DNA of 64,000 bases from Flavobacteriaceae bacterium UBA1903 (GCA_002337605.1 DDGL01000014.1:1-64000), one strand, 5' to 3'. Positions 9,303 through 18,243 are shown, numbered from the stretch's first letter. Made by a program: numbers and translations. Notes: a model not told the origin generated them from the sequence alone.

Positions 9303-10409
9303 TTACAGACGTATTCCAAGACTAAACTCCACAGCTTCGGCTTTTGCATAATGTGCTTTTACCGTTACTGAACCAAATAGATTTTCAGTAATATACCGCT
9401 TTAAACCCAGTCTATTATAAACTCTATTTTCAAAAGCATAAGGCCAATATACATAATACCCTACTTGCGATACAAAAGCAACTTTATTAAAACGAAGCTC
9501 ATGCCCCACAAAAACTCCAATCCTTCTTGCATCCTCCCCTCCAGTAAGGCCGTCGGAAGTAAATGCTACAGACCTAAACTTAATGAGTTCTTCAATCATT
9601 CGTGAGATAAAAAGGTCTGTACCCACCTGAAATGTACTTTTATAGTTTATTCGTTTATCGACAAATGCAGAAAGTGTAATAAACGGATATTGCCCTAAGC
9701 TATTTACATCGGCTTCATTAACCCCGGACCTTACAACAAAATTATAATGGAATCGCTCTGCATAAAATTTACTCCCCCAGGCCACAGGTACAAGTGCTTC
9801 CGGATAGTTAATGGAATTAAACAGATAGCTAACTCCAGCGCTCAAATAAAATGTATTGGTGCTGTTATTAGGCGCCTTAAAGTTTGCGTTAGAGTAGTGA
9901 ATCACGCCCATACCCAGATTTACACCCAGCCCATCTATAATATTTTCTTGTACATAGTTAAACTTCAGCAACGTAGAACTTAAAAAATTACTTCCGTAGG
10001 CATTGTTTTCAAAATTTGTTTCTGGGTCGTAAGGGTTCGTGGCATAAGCAATTCCTTGTCCTACTCCAATAGATAGCCTCCTTTTCCAGAAATAGAAGTT
10101 AAAATGCCCGTACAAGGAGTGATTCTGCCCAAGGAACTGATTGTCTAAGTCCTGATAGATATACGTAAACCCCCAATCCGGGTAGTTGTAGCGACCTTCC
10201 CATTCGTTATAGCCATAGGGCTTACGGTTATAACTTAGTATGACTCCAGAGGGATGTCCCGTTATTAGGTGAGAGATATCCGGGTTGTGCTCAATGATAG
10301 TTCCAAAAAAATACTCTGCTTTTACTTCATGAAATTTAAGTTCATTTTGCTGCGCCAGAATACCTTGGCAACAAACGCATAGAAAAACAAAAGCTTTAAG
10401 CAATTTCAT
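9303..10409 (-). CDS. PagL-like acyloxyacyl hydrolase (lipid A 3-O-deacylase type), copy B
   Basis: About 368 residues with a signal peptide (MKLLKAFVFLCVCCQGILAQ). The HYSNANFKAPNNSTN segment matches the PagL catalytic pattern His-x-Ser-Asn followed by a proline/asparagine loop, set in an outer-membrane beta-barrel (repeated YGHFNFYFW and GVGQGIAY strands). PagL removes the 3-O acyl chain from lipid A; the larger Bacteroidota relatives are usually annotated acyloxyacyl hydrolase and their substrate is not established. The ATG at 10409 is preferred to the upstream frame start because it begins a normal signal peptide. A paralogue lies at 11190. Confidence 0.85.
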   Translation of the reverse strand: MKLLKAFVFLCVCCQGILAQQNELKFHEVKAEYFFGTIIEHNPDISHLITGHPSGVILSYNRKPYGYNEWEGRYNYPDWGFTYIYQDLDNQFLGQNHSLYGHFNFYFWKRRLSIGVGQGIAYATNPYDPETNFENNAYGSNFLSSTLLKFNYVQENIIDGLGVNLGMGVIHYSNANFKAPNNSTNTFYLSAGVSYLFNSINYPEALVPVAWGSKFYAERFHYNFVVRSGVNEADVNSLGQYPFITLSAFVDKRINYKSTFQVGTDLFISRMIEELIKFRSVAFTSDGLTGGEDARRIGVFVGHELRFNKVAFVSQVGYYVYWPYAFENRVYNRLGLKRYITENLFGSVTVKAHYAKAEAVEFSLGIRL

Positions 10410-10438
10410 ATTGAAAAACAAACGCCAAATATACAAGT

Positions 10439-11188
10439 TTATTGAAATAAAAGGCGACCAGAATACAATTCTTCAACCTCAACTATTTTGGGGCGATTCA
10501 ATGAAATCACATTCCCTACCCCTACAATATTTCCGCGGATACTCAACTGCGGATTTACAATCATTTCATTAGCACTTCTATGAAAAATACGTAAATGATC
10601 AACAAGCAGATGTGCGCCTTCAAATCTTGGGACTTGATCTTCAAAAGATATGGTAGCGTTTTCAGCGTTCCCATCTATATAAAATCCACTTAAACCATTG
10701 GCTTCAATAGTTAGGGTTGTTGTATTGACGGTCATCGTAAAATCACCACTTTTTCTTATGTTTTCAAACCCGCCGGTGGTATTACTTATAAGATGTAAAC
10801 TTGGAAAATTGAGAGTCCCTTCTCCAACTACATCATAGGAACTTCCATTGCGAATCTCCGTGAGAATTGGTGTCGTTACAATTGCTCTGGTAATCCCAAA
10901 ATCACGGACATAATTACAATTATTGCTATCACGCAGTACCAAAACTCCATCTTCCACGTAGACCAATACGTCTGGCAAAAGATTTTCCCCAGTTTCCAAA
11001 ATAACTTCCTGTGTTTCGCCTTGCTTAATTACCAATGAAACGTTATGCTCCATTCTAATTTTAGTAAAATCAGGAAGTTCATAAGGGACTTGTATGGTAT
11101 CTCCTGCTAACTGAAAACAATCCGGAGCGTTTTCACTGTCGCAAGCAAAAAAGCATAAAATTAATATGTAGCAGTAAATATATTTCAT
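10439..11188 (-). CDS. Head-GIN domain (DUF2807) lipoprotein, copy A
   Basis: About 249 residues starting at the ATG at 11188, which gives a lipoprotein signal (MKYIYCYILILCFFACDS, lipid on the Cys of FFAC) and sits one base after the stop of the PagL-like copy A. The mature protein is a DUF2807 beta-solenoid aligned along its whole length with copy B: the DCFQ motif near the anchor, VLRDSNNCNYVRDFGITRA, FHRSANEMI and the closing VEVEELYSGRL all have counterparts there. Divergence between the copies is considerable, so the duplication is old or under diversifying selection. Confidence 0.87.
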   Translation of the reverse strand: MKYIYCYILILCFFACDSENAPDCFQLAGDTIQVPYELPDFTKIRMEHNVSLVIKQGETQEVILETGENLLPDVLVYVEDGVLVLRDSNNCNYVRDFGITRAIVTTPILTEIRNGSSYDVVGEGTLNFPSLHLISNTTGGFENIRKSGDFTMTVNTTTLTIEANGLSGFYIDGNAENATISFEDQVPRFEGAHLLVDHLRIFHRSANEMIVNPQLSIRGNIVGVGNVISLNRPKIVEVEELYSGRLLFQ

Positions 11189-11189
11189 A

Positions 11190-12278
11190 TCATAGTCGTA
11201 TTCCAACACCAAACTCAATGGCTTCGGCATTTGCTCCGTGGGCTTTTACAGTAAATAAGCCGTATAAATTTTCTAAAAAGTAGTACTTAGCACCAATTCT
11301 TTCGTATACGGGCGATTCATATTTTGATGGCCAGTATACATAATATCCAAGTTGCATTGGAATTGCAAATCTTGAGATTCGTAACTCATATCCACCAAAA
11401 ACAGCAACGCGTTTGTAATCTGTATCTGCAAAATCTTCATCAAAAAATGCAACGGAACGGTACTCTATTTCTTTTTCAAGAAATTTTGAAAAAAACACTT
11501 CAGCTCCAAGCTGAAATGTACTTTTATAACTAATACGCTTATCCACAAATGCTCCAACTACTAGAAACGGATGTCTCCCCAAACCAACAATATCACCTTC
11601 GTTTGCACCTCCACGTAAAAAAAGATTGTAATGCAGCGGTTCGTTAAAGTTCTGCTTTTCTTCTAATGGAATATAAGCAGTCTCCTTTTCATCAAAATCA
11701 TACCGAAGCCCTACATTGACAGCAAAAACATTTGTTCCAGAGTTAGGGGCTCTAAAACTCCCGTTGGAATGATGAATAAAAGAAAGACCCGCCTGCAAAC
11801 CGAGACCTTTGTAAATATTTTTTTGCTGGTAATTGAGTAGAAAATACGATGATGCTAAAACGCTACTTCCGTAAGCATTGTTTTTAAAATTGGTTTCTAA
11901 ATCAAACGGATTTGTATTCACACCAATACCTTGTGCAATTCTGAGCTGAAGCTTTCTACTGAAAAAATAAAAATTGAAATGGCCATAGGCCGAAATGTTC
12001 TCTCCGAGCACCTGGCTGTTAAAGTTTTGATACCCTAACGAAATTCCCCAATCCGGGTAGTTGTATTCCTGCTGCCAGTATTTTTCACCAAATGTTTTTT
12101 TATTGAAGCCTAAAATTATCCCTTCTGGTTGATTCCGATTAAGTTGTGCTACATTTTTATTTTGCACCAACAGTGAGCCGTAGTAATAATTTGCATCTAC
12201 AAAGTAGTGCGAATTAGCTTCGGTTTGCGCAAAAACTGGAAATGCGCATAACAATGTGATGAGAAATAATTTTGCCAC
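11190..12278 (-). CDS. PagL-like acyloxyacyl hydrolase (lipid A 3-O-deacylase type), copy A
   Basis: About 362 residues. FIHHSNGSFRAPNSGTN carries the PagL His-x-Ser-Asn active-site pattern, within an outer-membrane barrel whose strands match copy B (YNYPDWGISLGYQNF, AYGHFNFYF, NNAYGSSVLASS, YKSTFQLGAEVF). No ATG opens the frame. I place the start at GTG 12278, which gives a clean signal peptide (MAKLFLITLLCAFPVFAQ); a TTG at 12296, immediately after the metF stop, is the alternative. It follows metF with almost no gap, so it may be read by the same transcript. Confidence 0.82.
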   Translation of the reverse strand: MAKLFLITLLCAFPVFAQTEANSHYFVDANYYYGSLLVQNKNVAQLNRNQPEGIILGFNKKTFGEKYWQQEYNYPDWGISLGYQNFNSQVLGENISAYGHFNFYFFSRKLQLRIAQGIGVNTNPFDLETNFKNNAYGSSVLASSYFLLNYQQKNIYKGLGLQAGLSFIHHSNGSFRAPNSGTNVFAVNVGLRYDFDEKETAYIPLEEKQNFNEPLHYNLFLRGGANEGDIVGLGRHPFLVVGAFVDKRISYKSTFQLGAEVFFSKFLEKEIEYRSVAFFDEDFADTDYKRVAVFGGYELRISRFAIPMQLGYYVYWPSKYESPVYERIGAKYYFLENLYGLFTVKAHGANAEAIEFGVGIRL

Positions 12279-12296
12279 GGCGGCAAATGTAAACAA

Positions 12297-13253
12297 TTAA
12301 AATATTTGAGACGCAATGGCCTTAATATTATCACTTTTTCCCATAGAATAATAATGTACAAAAGGGACACCAGCAGCCACTAACTCTTTACTTTGCTCAA
12401 TGCACCAGTCAATTCCTACCTGTCTTACCTGCTTATTATCCTTACACTTTACAACAGCCTTTATAAGTGTGTCCGGAAGTTCCAGACTAAAGCGATGCGG
12501 AATTAAATTCAATTGTTTTTTTGTCGCCATAGGCTTTAACCCGGGAATAATGGGCACAGTAATGCCAGCTGCACGGCATTTGTCTACAAATTTGAAATAT
12601 TTTGAATTGTCAAAAAACATTTGGGTTACTATATATGTTGCCCCTTTTTCTATTTTCTTTTTTACAAAATGAATATCGCTGTCGAGACTTGGCGCTTCCA
12701 TATGTTTTTCAGGATAGCCTGCAACCCCAATGCAAAAATTTGTTGGGGTTTTATTCAGAAGCTCTTCGTCCAGATAAACTCCTTTATTTAATGCTGAAAT
12801 TTGCTCCACCAATTTACTGGCATACACATGACCATCTTTTTCAGGTGTAAAATAGGTTTCACTTTTTACTGCATCTCCTCTAAGTGCCATCACGTTGTCA
12901 ATTCCTAAAAACCCTAAATCTATCAGGAAGTTCTCGGTATCTTCTTTGCTGAAACCCCCACACAAAATATGTGGAATGGCATCTACATTATACTTATTCT
13001 GGATGGCTGCACAAATACCAACCGTTCCTGGACGTTTACGCACCACTTTTTTCTGAAGCAAGCCGTTCTTTAATTCTTTGTAGATATATTCTTCACGATG
13101 ATATGTGACGTCAATAAAAGGCGGCTTAAACTCCATTAACGGGTCTATATTCTCAAAAATTGAATTGATGTTTTGCCCTTTTAGAGGAGGTAAAATCTCA
13201 AATGAAAACATTGTTTTTCCGTTGGCATTGGCTATGTGTTCTGTTACTTTCAT
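12297..13253 (-). CDS. metF: Methylenetetrahydrofolate reductase [NAD(P)H]
   Basis: 318 residues, a MetF TIM-barrel flavoenzyme that reduces 5,10-methylene-THF to 5-methyl-THF, the methyl donor for MetH. The N-terminal FSFEILPPLKG contains the catalytic Glu19, HILCGGFSKEDTENFL and GVAGYPEKHMEAPS are typical of the folate and FAD site, and ATYIVTQMFFDNSKYFKF is highly conserved. One base separates it from the end of metH upstream, so enzyme and methyl-donor supply are co-expressed under the SAM-I riboswitch ahead of the N-terminal metH gene. Confidence 0.96.
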   Translation of the reverse strand: MKVTEHIANANGKTMFSFEILPPLKGQNINSIFENIDPLMEFKPPFIDVTYHREEYIYKELKNGLLQKKVVRKRPGTVGICAAIQNKYNVDAIPHILCGGFSKEDTENFLIDLGFLGIDNVMALRGDAVKSETYFTPEKDGHVYASKLVEQISALNKGVYLDEELLNKTPTNFCIGVAGYPEKHMEAPSLDSDIHFVKKKIEKGATYIVTQMFFDNSKYFKFVDKCRAAGITVPIIPGLKPMATKKQLNLIPHRFSLELPDTLIKAVVKCKDNKQVRQVGIDWCIEQSKELVAAGVPFVHYYSMGKSDNIKAIASQIF

Positions 13254-13254
13254 C

Positions 13255-15930
13255 TTACTCTGCGATATTTGGTTGCAACCATTTTGTTGCTTTTTCTATT
13301 GAAATATTCTTCCTTTTGGCAAAATCTGCCACCTGGTCTTCCTTTATTTTCCCCAACCCAAAATACCGTGCCTGCTCATTTCCAAAATAGTACCCAGAAA
13401 CCGAAGCTGCCGGCCACATTGCCAAACTATCGGTAAGGGTTACGCCTATTTTTTCTTCCACTTGTAGTATTTCCCATATAGTCTCCTTTTCTAAATGATC
13501 CGGACAGGCAGGATACCCTGGTGCGGGACGGATGCCTTTATAGCTTTCTTTGATTAGCTCTTCATTACTCAGCGTTTCATTTTTTGTGTATCCCCAGTAT
13601 TTTGTTCGCACCTCTTTGTGCAGGTATTCTGCAAACGCTTCAGCAAGTCTGTCTGCTAATGCTTTTACCATTATACTAGTATAGTCGTCATGTGCAGCTT
13701 CGTATTTTTTGGCTAGTTCAGCCGTTCCAAGTCCTGTGGTGACACAAAAACAACCTATATAATCCTGGATTCCTGTCTCTAATGGTGCTATAAAGTCGGC
13801 CAACGCGATGTTGGGTCGTCCTGTTGCTTTTTTAGCTTGTTGGCGAAGGGTACGGAAAAACACGTTGCTTTTTGAGGCGTCGACAGCACTCAACCTGACA
13901 TCGTCATCATTTACAGTATTGGCTTCAAACAAACCAAAAATGGCTTTTGCCTTCAGCAGTTTTTCTGAGATGATTTTTTCAAGCATTCTTTGAGCATCTT
14001 CAAAAAGTTCGGTGGCTTGCGTGCCTACAATTTTATCGGTTAAAATATTGGGATATCTGCCGTGGAGATCCCAACTTCTAAAAAAGGGGGTCCAGTCTAT
14101 AAAATCTTTCAGTTTTGACAGGTCGAAATCCTCTAACACATGAATTCCTAATTGTTCTGGTGTTACAATTTCAGTAGTACTCCAATCAATTTCAAATTTG
14201 TTGTTGCGCGCTTCTTCAATTGAAATATAGGTCTTGGTTTCCTGACGGTTTAGAAAGCCTTTACGAAACTTATTATAGTCGTCTTTTATATTTTTTATAT
14301 AAGCTACCTTTCTATCCTTTTGAAGTAAATCTCCCACTACAGTTACCGCACGTGAAGCATCATTTACATGCACAACAGCACTTTTATAGTGCGGATCTAT
14401 CTTTACGGCTGTATGTGCTTTACTTGTAGTAGCACCCCCAATTAGCAACGGGACTTCAAACTGCTGTCTTTGCATTTCTTTGGCCAGAAAAACCATTTCA
14501 TCTAAAGATGGAGTTATCAAGCCGCTTAATCCAATAATATCAACATTATGTGCTTTTGCTTCGGCTATGATCTTTTCGGGAGCTACCATAACACCTAGGT
14601 CTATTATTTCGTAATTGTTACACGCCAGTACTACCGAAACAATGTTTTTGCCAATATCGTGTACATCACCCTTAACAGTTGCCATCAACACAATACCATT
14701 CTTTTTAGCTACTGCATCCTTGTCTTCTTCTATAAATGGTAGAAGATATGCCACGGCTTTTTTCATTACACGTGCACTTTTCACCACTTGTGGTAAGAAC
14801 ATTTTTCCACTTCCAAAAAGGTCACCCACTACATTCATCCCTATCATTAAATGGCCTTCAATTACTTCAATAGGCTTTGCAACACTTTGGCGGGCTTCTT
14901 CAATATCCTCAATAATGTACTGGTCTATTCCTTTTACGAGTGCTCGTGTAATTCTATCCTGCAACGGTTCTGATCGCCAGGAAAGATCTATAGTTTTTTC
15001 TTTTGCGGTTCCTTTTACTGTTTCAGCAAAATTCAGCAAACGTTCGGTAGCATCGTCCCTTTTATCAAACATCACGTCTTCTACATGTTCCAATAAATCC
15101 TTCGGAATCGCATCATACACTTCCAGCATCGTGGGATTTACAATCCCCATATTCATTCCCGCTTGTATGGCGTGGTATAAAAAAACCGAATGCATGGCTT
15201 CCCGCACGATAGTATTACCTCTGAAACTAAAAGACACATTACTCACCCCTCCACTCACACTACAATATGGCAGATTTTCTCGTACCCATCTTGTACCTTC
15301 AATAAAATCGATGGCATTTTTTCGGTGCTCGTCCATACCTGTTGCTACAGGAAAAATGTTTAAATCGAAGATAATATCCTCGGGTGGAAATCCTACTTGA
15401 CCTACTAAAATGTCATAAGATCGGTTTGCTATTTCAACCCTGCGTTCGTAGGTATCTGCCTGGCCGGTCTCATCAAAAGCCATCACGATAACGGCCGCAC
15501 CATAGCGTTTTACAAGAGTTGCATGCTGTACAAACGCTGCTTCGCCTTCTTTTAAACTAATAGAGTTTACGACACATTTTCCCTGCACCACTTGTAATCC
15601 AGCTTCAATAATCTCCCATTTAGAGCTATCTATCATAATAGGAACACGAGCGATGTCTGGCTCGGCCATAATCAAATTTAAAAATTTCACCATGGCAGCT
15701 TTACCATCCAGCAAACCATCGTCCATATTAACATCTAAAATCTGAGCGCCACCTTCTACTTGGTCACGCGCAATGCTAAGAGCCTCTTCAAAATTACCTT
15801 CATTTATCAAGCGTAAGAACCTGCGAGAACCTGCCACATTGGTCCGTTCCCCTACATTTATAAAATTACTTTCCGGGGTGATGATGAGAGGTTCCAGACC
15901 TGAGAGTTTTAGATATCTATTTTGTTTCAT
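13255..15930 (-). CDS. metH: Methionine synthase, cobalamin-dependent: pterin, cobalamin and activation domains
   Basis: 891 residues corresponding to the C-terminal three quarters of E. coli MetH. The pterin-binding domain (INVGERTNVAGSRRF near residue 25, DVNMDDGLLD near 66), the cobalamin cap and Rossmann domain with GDVHDIG (axial ligand His424), and the SAM-binding reactivation domain (RPAPGYPACPDH, and TDSLAMWPAASVSGYYF near the end) are all visible. The homocysteine-binding domain is encoded separately at 16944-17960, an arrangement common in Bacteroidota. A 75-base gap with a dispersed repeat separates its start from the dehydratase gene upstream. Confidence 0.96.
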   Translation of the reverse strand: MKQNRYLKLSGLEPLIITPESNFINVGERTNVAGSRRFLRLINEGNFEEALSIARDQVEGGAQILDVNMDDGLLDGKAAMVKFLNLIMAEPDIARVPIMIDSSKWEIIEAGLQVVQGKCVVNSISLKEGEAAFVQHATLVKRYGAAVIVMAFDETGQADTYERRVEIANRSYDILVGQVGFPPEDIIFDLNIFPVATGMDEHRKNAIDFIEGTRWVRENLPYCSVSGGVSNVSFSFRGNTIVREAMHSVFLYHAIQAGMNMGIVNPTMLEVYDAIPKDLLEHVEDVMFDKRDDATERLLNFAETVKGTAKEKTIDLSWRSEPLQDRITRALVKGIDQYIIEDIEEARQSVAKPIEVIEGHLMIGMNVVGDLFGSGKMFLPQVVKSARVMKKAVAYLLPFIEEDKDAVAKKNGIVLMATVKGDVHDIGKNIVSVVLACNNYEIIDLGVMVAPEKIIAEAKAHNVDIIGLSGLITPSLDEMVFLAKEMQRQQFEVPLLIGGATTSKAHTAVKIDPHYKSAVVHVNDASRAVTVVGDLLQKDRKVAYIKNIKDDYNKFRKGFLNRQETKTYISIEEARNNKFEIDWSTTEIVTPEQLGIHVLEDFDLSKLKDFIDWTPFFRSWDLHGRYPNILTDKIVGTQATELFEDAQRMLEKIISEKLLKAKAIFGLFEANTVNDDDVRLSAVDASKSNVFFRTLRQQAKKATGRPNIALADFIAPLETGIQDYIGCFCVTTGLGTAELAKKYEAAHDDYTSIMVKALADRLAEAFAEYLHKEVRTKYWGYTKNETLSNEELIKESYKGIRPAPGYPACPDHLEKETIWEILQVEEKIGVTLTDSLAMWPAASVSGYYFGNEQARYFGLGKIKEDQVADFAKRKNISIEKATKWLQPNIAE

Positions 15931-15948
15931 AAAACTTAAACGGTTTCT

Positions 15949-16003
15949 TCGTTCGAAGTTGAGAGGTTAATTAAGGTCTCGACTGCGCTCGACCAGACAT
16001 TGT
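15949..16003. repeat. Dispersed repeat of the GACTGCGCTCGACC type
   Basis: The gap between the dehydratase and metH genes contains TTCGAAGTTGAG on the left and TTAAGGTCTCGACTGCGCTC followed by GACCAGACATTGTAATT on the right. The right part (about 15971-16003) matches, with few differences, the right arm of the palindrome at 38396-38434. It is an intergenic repeat inserted inside an otherwise compact operon. Function is unknown. Confidence 0.6.
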
Positions 16004-16005
16004 AA

Positions 16006-16947
16006 TTAAAATGGTAATTTGGTTACATCCACATTTCCTCCAGAGAGAATAATGCCTACTTTTTTATCCCTAAATTTTTCTTTCTCTCTTAAAACAGCTG
16101 CAAACGGAACAGCACTGCTAGGTTCGATAATTATTTTCATCCGTTGCCAGATATGCTTCATCGCTGCTACAATTTCCTCCTCTTCCACCCGAATAATTTC
16201 TGAAACCAGTTCCTGAATAATAGGAAAGTTTTTATCGCCTAAATGGGTTCGTAGTCCGTCTGCCACAGTATTGGTGGATTCATTTAACTCAATTTTTCCA
16301 GATTGCAATGCTCTATACGCATCGTCTACTGCAAAAGGCTCCCCACCTATTACCTTGCAATTGTGTCCAAAATATTTAGCTGCCAGAACAGTTCCGGCTA
16401 TTAAACCTCCACCGCCAACGGGTACAAGTAAATAGTCCAGATCAGGGTGTTTTTCTAAAAGTTCTACCCCTGCTGTGGCATTTCCCAGGATCACATCTAA
16501 ATTGTTGGAGGGATGAAGAAATGATGCACCTGTTTCCTGCTGAATTTTTTCTGAAGTTTTCTCCCGTGCCTCCAAGGTACTTTCACATTCGGTAACTATC
16601 GCTCCATACCCCTTTACCGCTTCTTTTTTAACTGAAGGAGCATTTTCCGGCATTACTACATAGGCAGTAACTCCCAGATTTTTTGCCGCCAGGGCAACAG
16701 CTTGTCCAAAATTTCCTGAAGAGTGTGTTACTACACCTGATGCTTTTTGTTGTTCAGATAAATTTTGAATGGCATGTATTGCTCCCCGCATTTTAAAAGC
16801 CCCCATTTTCTGAAAATTTTCACACTTAAAATACAGCTGCGCTCCCGTCATTGCATTTAATGCTGAACAGGTTAAGACTAGTGTTTTGTGGACTAAACCC
16901 GAAACGGTTTTAATTGATCTGTCTATATGGTTCTTGGAAGGCATCAT
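16006..16947 (-). CDS. PLP-dependent serine/threonine dehydratase-like (or serine racemase-like) enzyme
   Basis: 313 residues of fold type II. The cofactor lysine is Lys52 in GAFKMRGA, the phosphate-binding loop is VPVGGGGLIAGT, and THSSGNFGQAVALAA is the substrate loop. There is no C-terminal ACT regulatory domain, so it resembles catabolic threonine/serine ammonia-lyase or serine racemase rather than biosynthetic IlvA. Its start overlaps the stop of the N-terminal metH gene by 4 bases, and it sits between the two halves of methionine synthase, so it is expressed with them. Substrate (threonine, serine, or a homoserine derivative) cannot be decided from sequence. Confidence 0.85.
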   Translation of the reverse strand: MMPSKNHIDRSIKTVSGLVHKTLVLTCSALNAMTGAQLYFKCENFQKMGAFKMRGAIHAIQNLSEQQKASGVVTHSSGNFGQAVALAAKNLGVTAYVVMPENAPSVKKEAVKGYGAIVTECESTLEAREKTSEKIQQETGASFLHPSNNLDVILGNATAGVELLEKHPDLDYLLVPVGGGGLIAGTVLAAKYFGHNCKVIGGEPFAVDDAYRALQSGKIELNESTNTVADGLRTHLGDKNFPIIQELVSEIIRVEEEEIVAAMKHIWQRMKIIIEPSSAVPFAAVLREKEKFRDKKVGIILSGGNVDVTKLPF

Positions 16948-17960
16948 ACAATAGTTTTTGGTTCTAACATCAAAGGTCTTGGTTGGTATTTTTCAGCGAT
17001 TTTTGAAATAGCTTCAATATGTTCGGGTGTGGTGCCGCAACATCCGCCAATAATATTTACCAGTTGTTTGTCTAAATACTCGGTGATTTGCGATGCCATT
17101 TGCGATGGAGTTTCATCGTATTCACCAAAAGCATTAGGTAACCCTGCATTAGGATAGGCTGAAACAGCTATATTGGTTCTGTTTGCAATAATCTCTAAAT
17201 GTGGGGTAAGCTGTTTAGCTCCTAAAGCACAATTAAACCCAACACTCAACAACGGAATGTGCGAAATAGAGATTAAAAAGGCTTCGGCTGTTTGCCCTGA
17301 GAGTGTTCTCCCTGAAGCATCGGTAATAGTACCGCTTACCATGATGGGAACTTGTATCTCCCGTTCGGCTTTCACTTCTTCAATGGCGAAAAGCGCAGCT
17401 TTTGCGTTTAACGTATCAAAAATTGTTTCTACTAATAGCAGGTCTGCGCCACCATCCAGAAGAGCTTCAGCTTGTTGTTTATAGGCCGTGCGTAGTTGCT
17501 CAAAAGAAATGGCTCTGAACCCGGGATCGTTTACATCTGGGGACATACTGGCGGTTTTATTAGTGGGTCCCATGGCACCAGCTACAAATCTTGGTTTGTG
17601 GGGTTCTTTAGCTGTAAACTCCTGCGCTACTTTCTTAGCAATTTTTGCACTTTCAAAATTTAATTCGTAGACCAGGTCCTCCATCCCATAATCTGCCATG
17701 GCGATAGTAGTACTTGAAAAAGTATTTGTTTCTACGATGTCTGCTCCTGCTTCAAAATATTTGGCGTGTACTTCGGCAATAGCTTTGGGTTGGGTGAGCG
17801 ACAGCAGATCGTTATTCCCTTTTACTGATGTAGAATAGTCTTTAAAGCGTTCTCCACGAAAGTCCTCTTCGGAAAAATCATAGCGTTGTAGCATGGTTCC
17901 CATAGCTCCGTCTAGGATTAAGATTCGTTTTTGTAGTGCTTTTTGTATGTTGTTATTCAT
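16944..17960 (-). CDS. metH: Homocysteine S-methyltransferase domain (N-terminal module of MetH)
   Basis: 338 residues matching the zinc-dependent homocysteine-binding module of MetH. It opens with ILILDGAMGTMLQRYDF, and the zinc cysteines are in GFNCALG and GGCCGTTPEHI. It works with the separate cobalamin/pterin protein encoded at 13255-15930 to make methionine. Its stop overlaps the dehydratase start by 4 bases. The ATG at 17960 is the natural start; the leader upstream is about 280 bases and follows a SAM-I riboswitch, so the gene should be off when SAM is plentiful. Confidence 0.94.
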   Translation of the reverse strand: MNNNIQKALQKRILILDGAMGTMLQRYDFSEEDFRGERFKDYSTSVKGNNDLLSLTQPKAIAEVHAKYFEAGADIVETNTFSSTTIAMADYGMEDLVYELNFESAKIAKKVAQEFTAKEPHKPRFVAGAMGPTNKTASMSPDVNDPGFRAISFEQLRTAYKQQAEALLDGGADLLLVETIFDTLNAKAALFAIEEVKAEREIQVPIMVSGTITDASGRTLSGQTAEAFLISISHIPLLSVGFNCALGAKQLTPHLEIIANRTNIAVSAYPNAGLPNAFGEYDETPSQMASQITEYLDKQLVNIIGGCCGTTPEHIEAISKIAEKYQPRPLMLEPKTIV

Positions 17961-18243
17961 AATAATTCCCTCTCGGCTTCGCTCAGAGTACGGTTTTGTT
18001 GTGGCTCTTCATTTTTTTGTTTGCGAGAGGCCCGCTCTGTTGTTCGGGCAGGGATAGCAGCGGCATCCTCCCACTTGCCGCATAAGGCAAGTGGGAGATA
18101 CAGCGTATAGCCCGACGCTTTGTAAATGCCTAAAAGCATTTATAAAGGGGCTCGCCCTAGTACAATCCATTCAACTCAAAAAATGAGGTAACTGGCACTA
18201 AAAATCTATCAAGAAGTTTGGAAAGGTGTTGACCTGTTTTTTT
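17961..18243 (-). other. Structured leader between SAM-I aptamer and metH, with a GC-rich palindrome
   Basis: About 280 bases of untranslated leader. It contains a perfect 12-bp hairpin (18068-18079 pairing with 18086-18097, six-base loop) set inside a longer imperfect structure flanked by GGGC/GCCC arms (about 18020-18115), and a smaller hairpin near 18122-18142 (AAATGCTTTTAGGCATTT). The GC content stands out against the surrounding A+T-rich DNA. A possible 60-codon frame (17957-18139) crosses the hairpins and looks non-coding. The palindrome resembles REP-like intergenic elements of flavobacteria, from memory only. Confidence 0.55.

Noticed and set aside
12400..12850. Overlapping plus-strand frames opposite metF
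   Set aside because: Antisense to conserved MetF motifs and without homology to anything recognised.
14615..15400. Open frame of 261 codons on the plus strand
   Set aside because: It lies antisense within metH; composition and lack of any motif show a shadow frame.
13255..17960. metH as a broken gene
   Set aside because: The two halves are complete domains with proper starts and stops, and the split form is normal in Bacteroidota, so this is not a pseudogene.
17957..18139. 60-codon frame upstream of metH on the minus strand
   Set aside because: Crosses the palindrome in the leader and encodes Arg/Glu-rich sequence without features; more likely untranslated leader. A regulatory leader peptide was considered but the riboswitch explains control.
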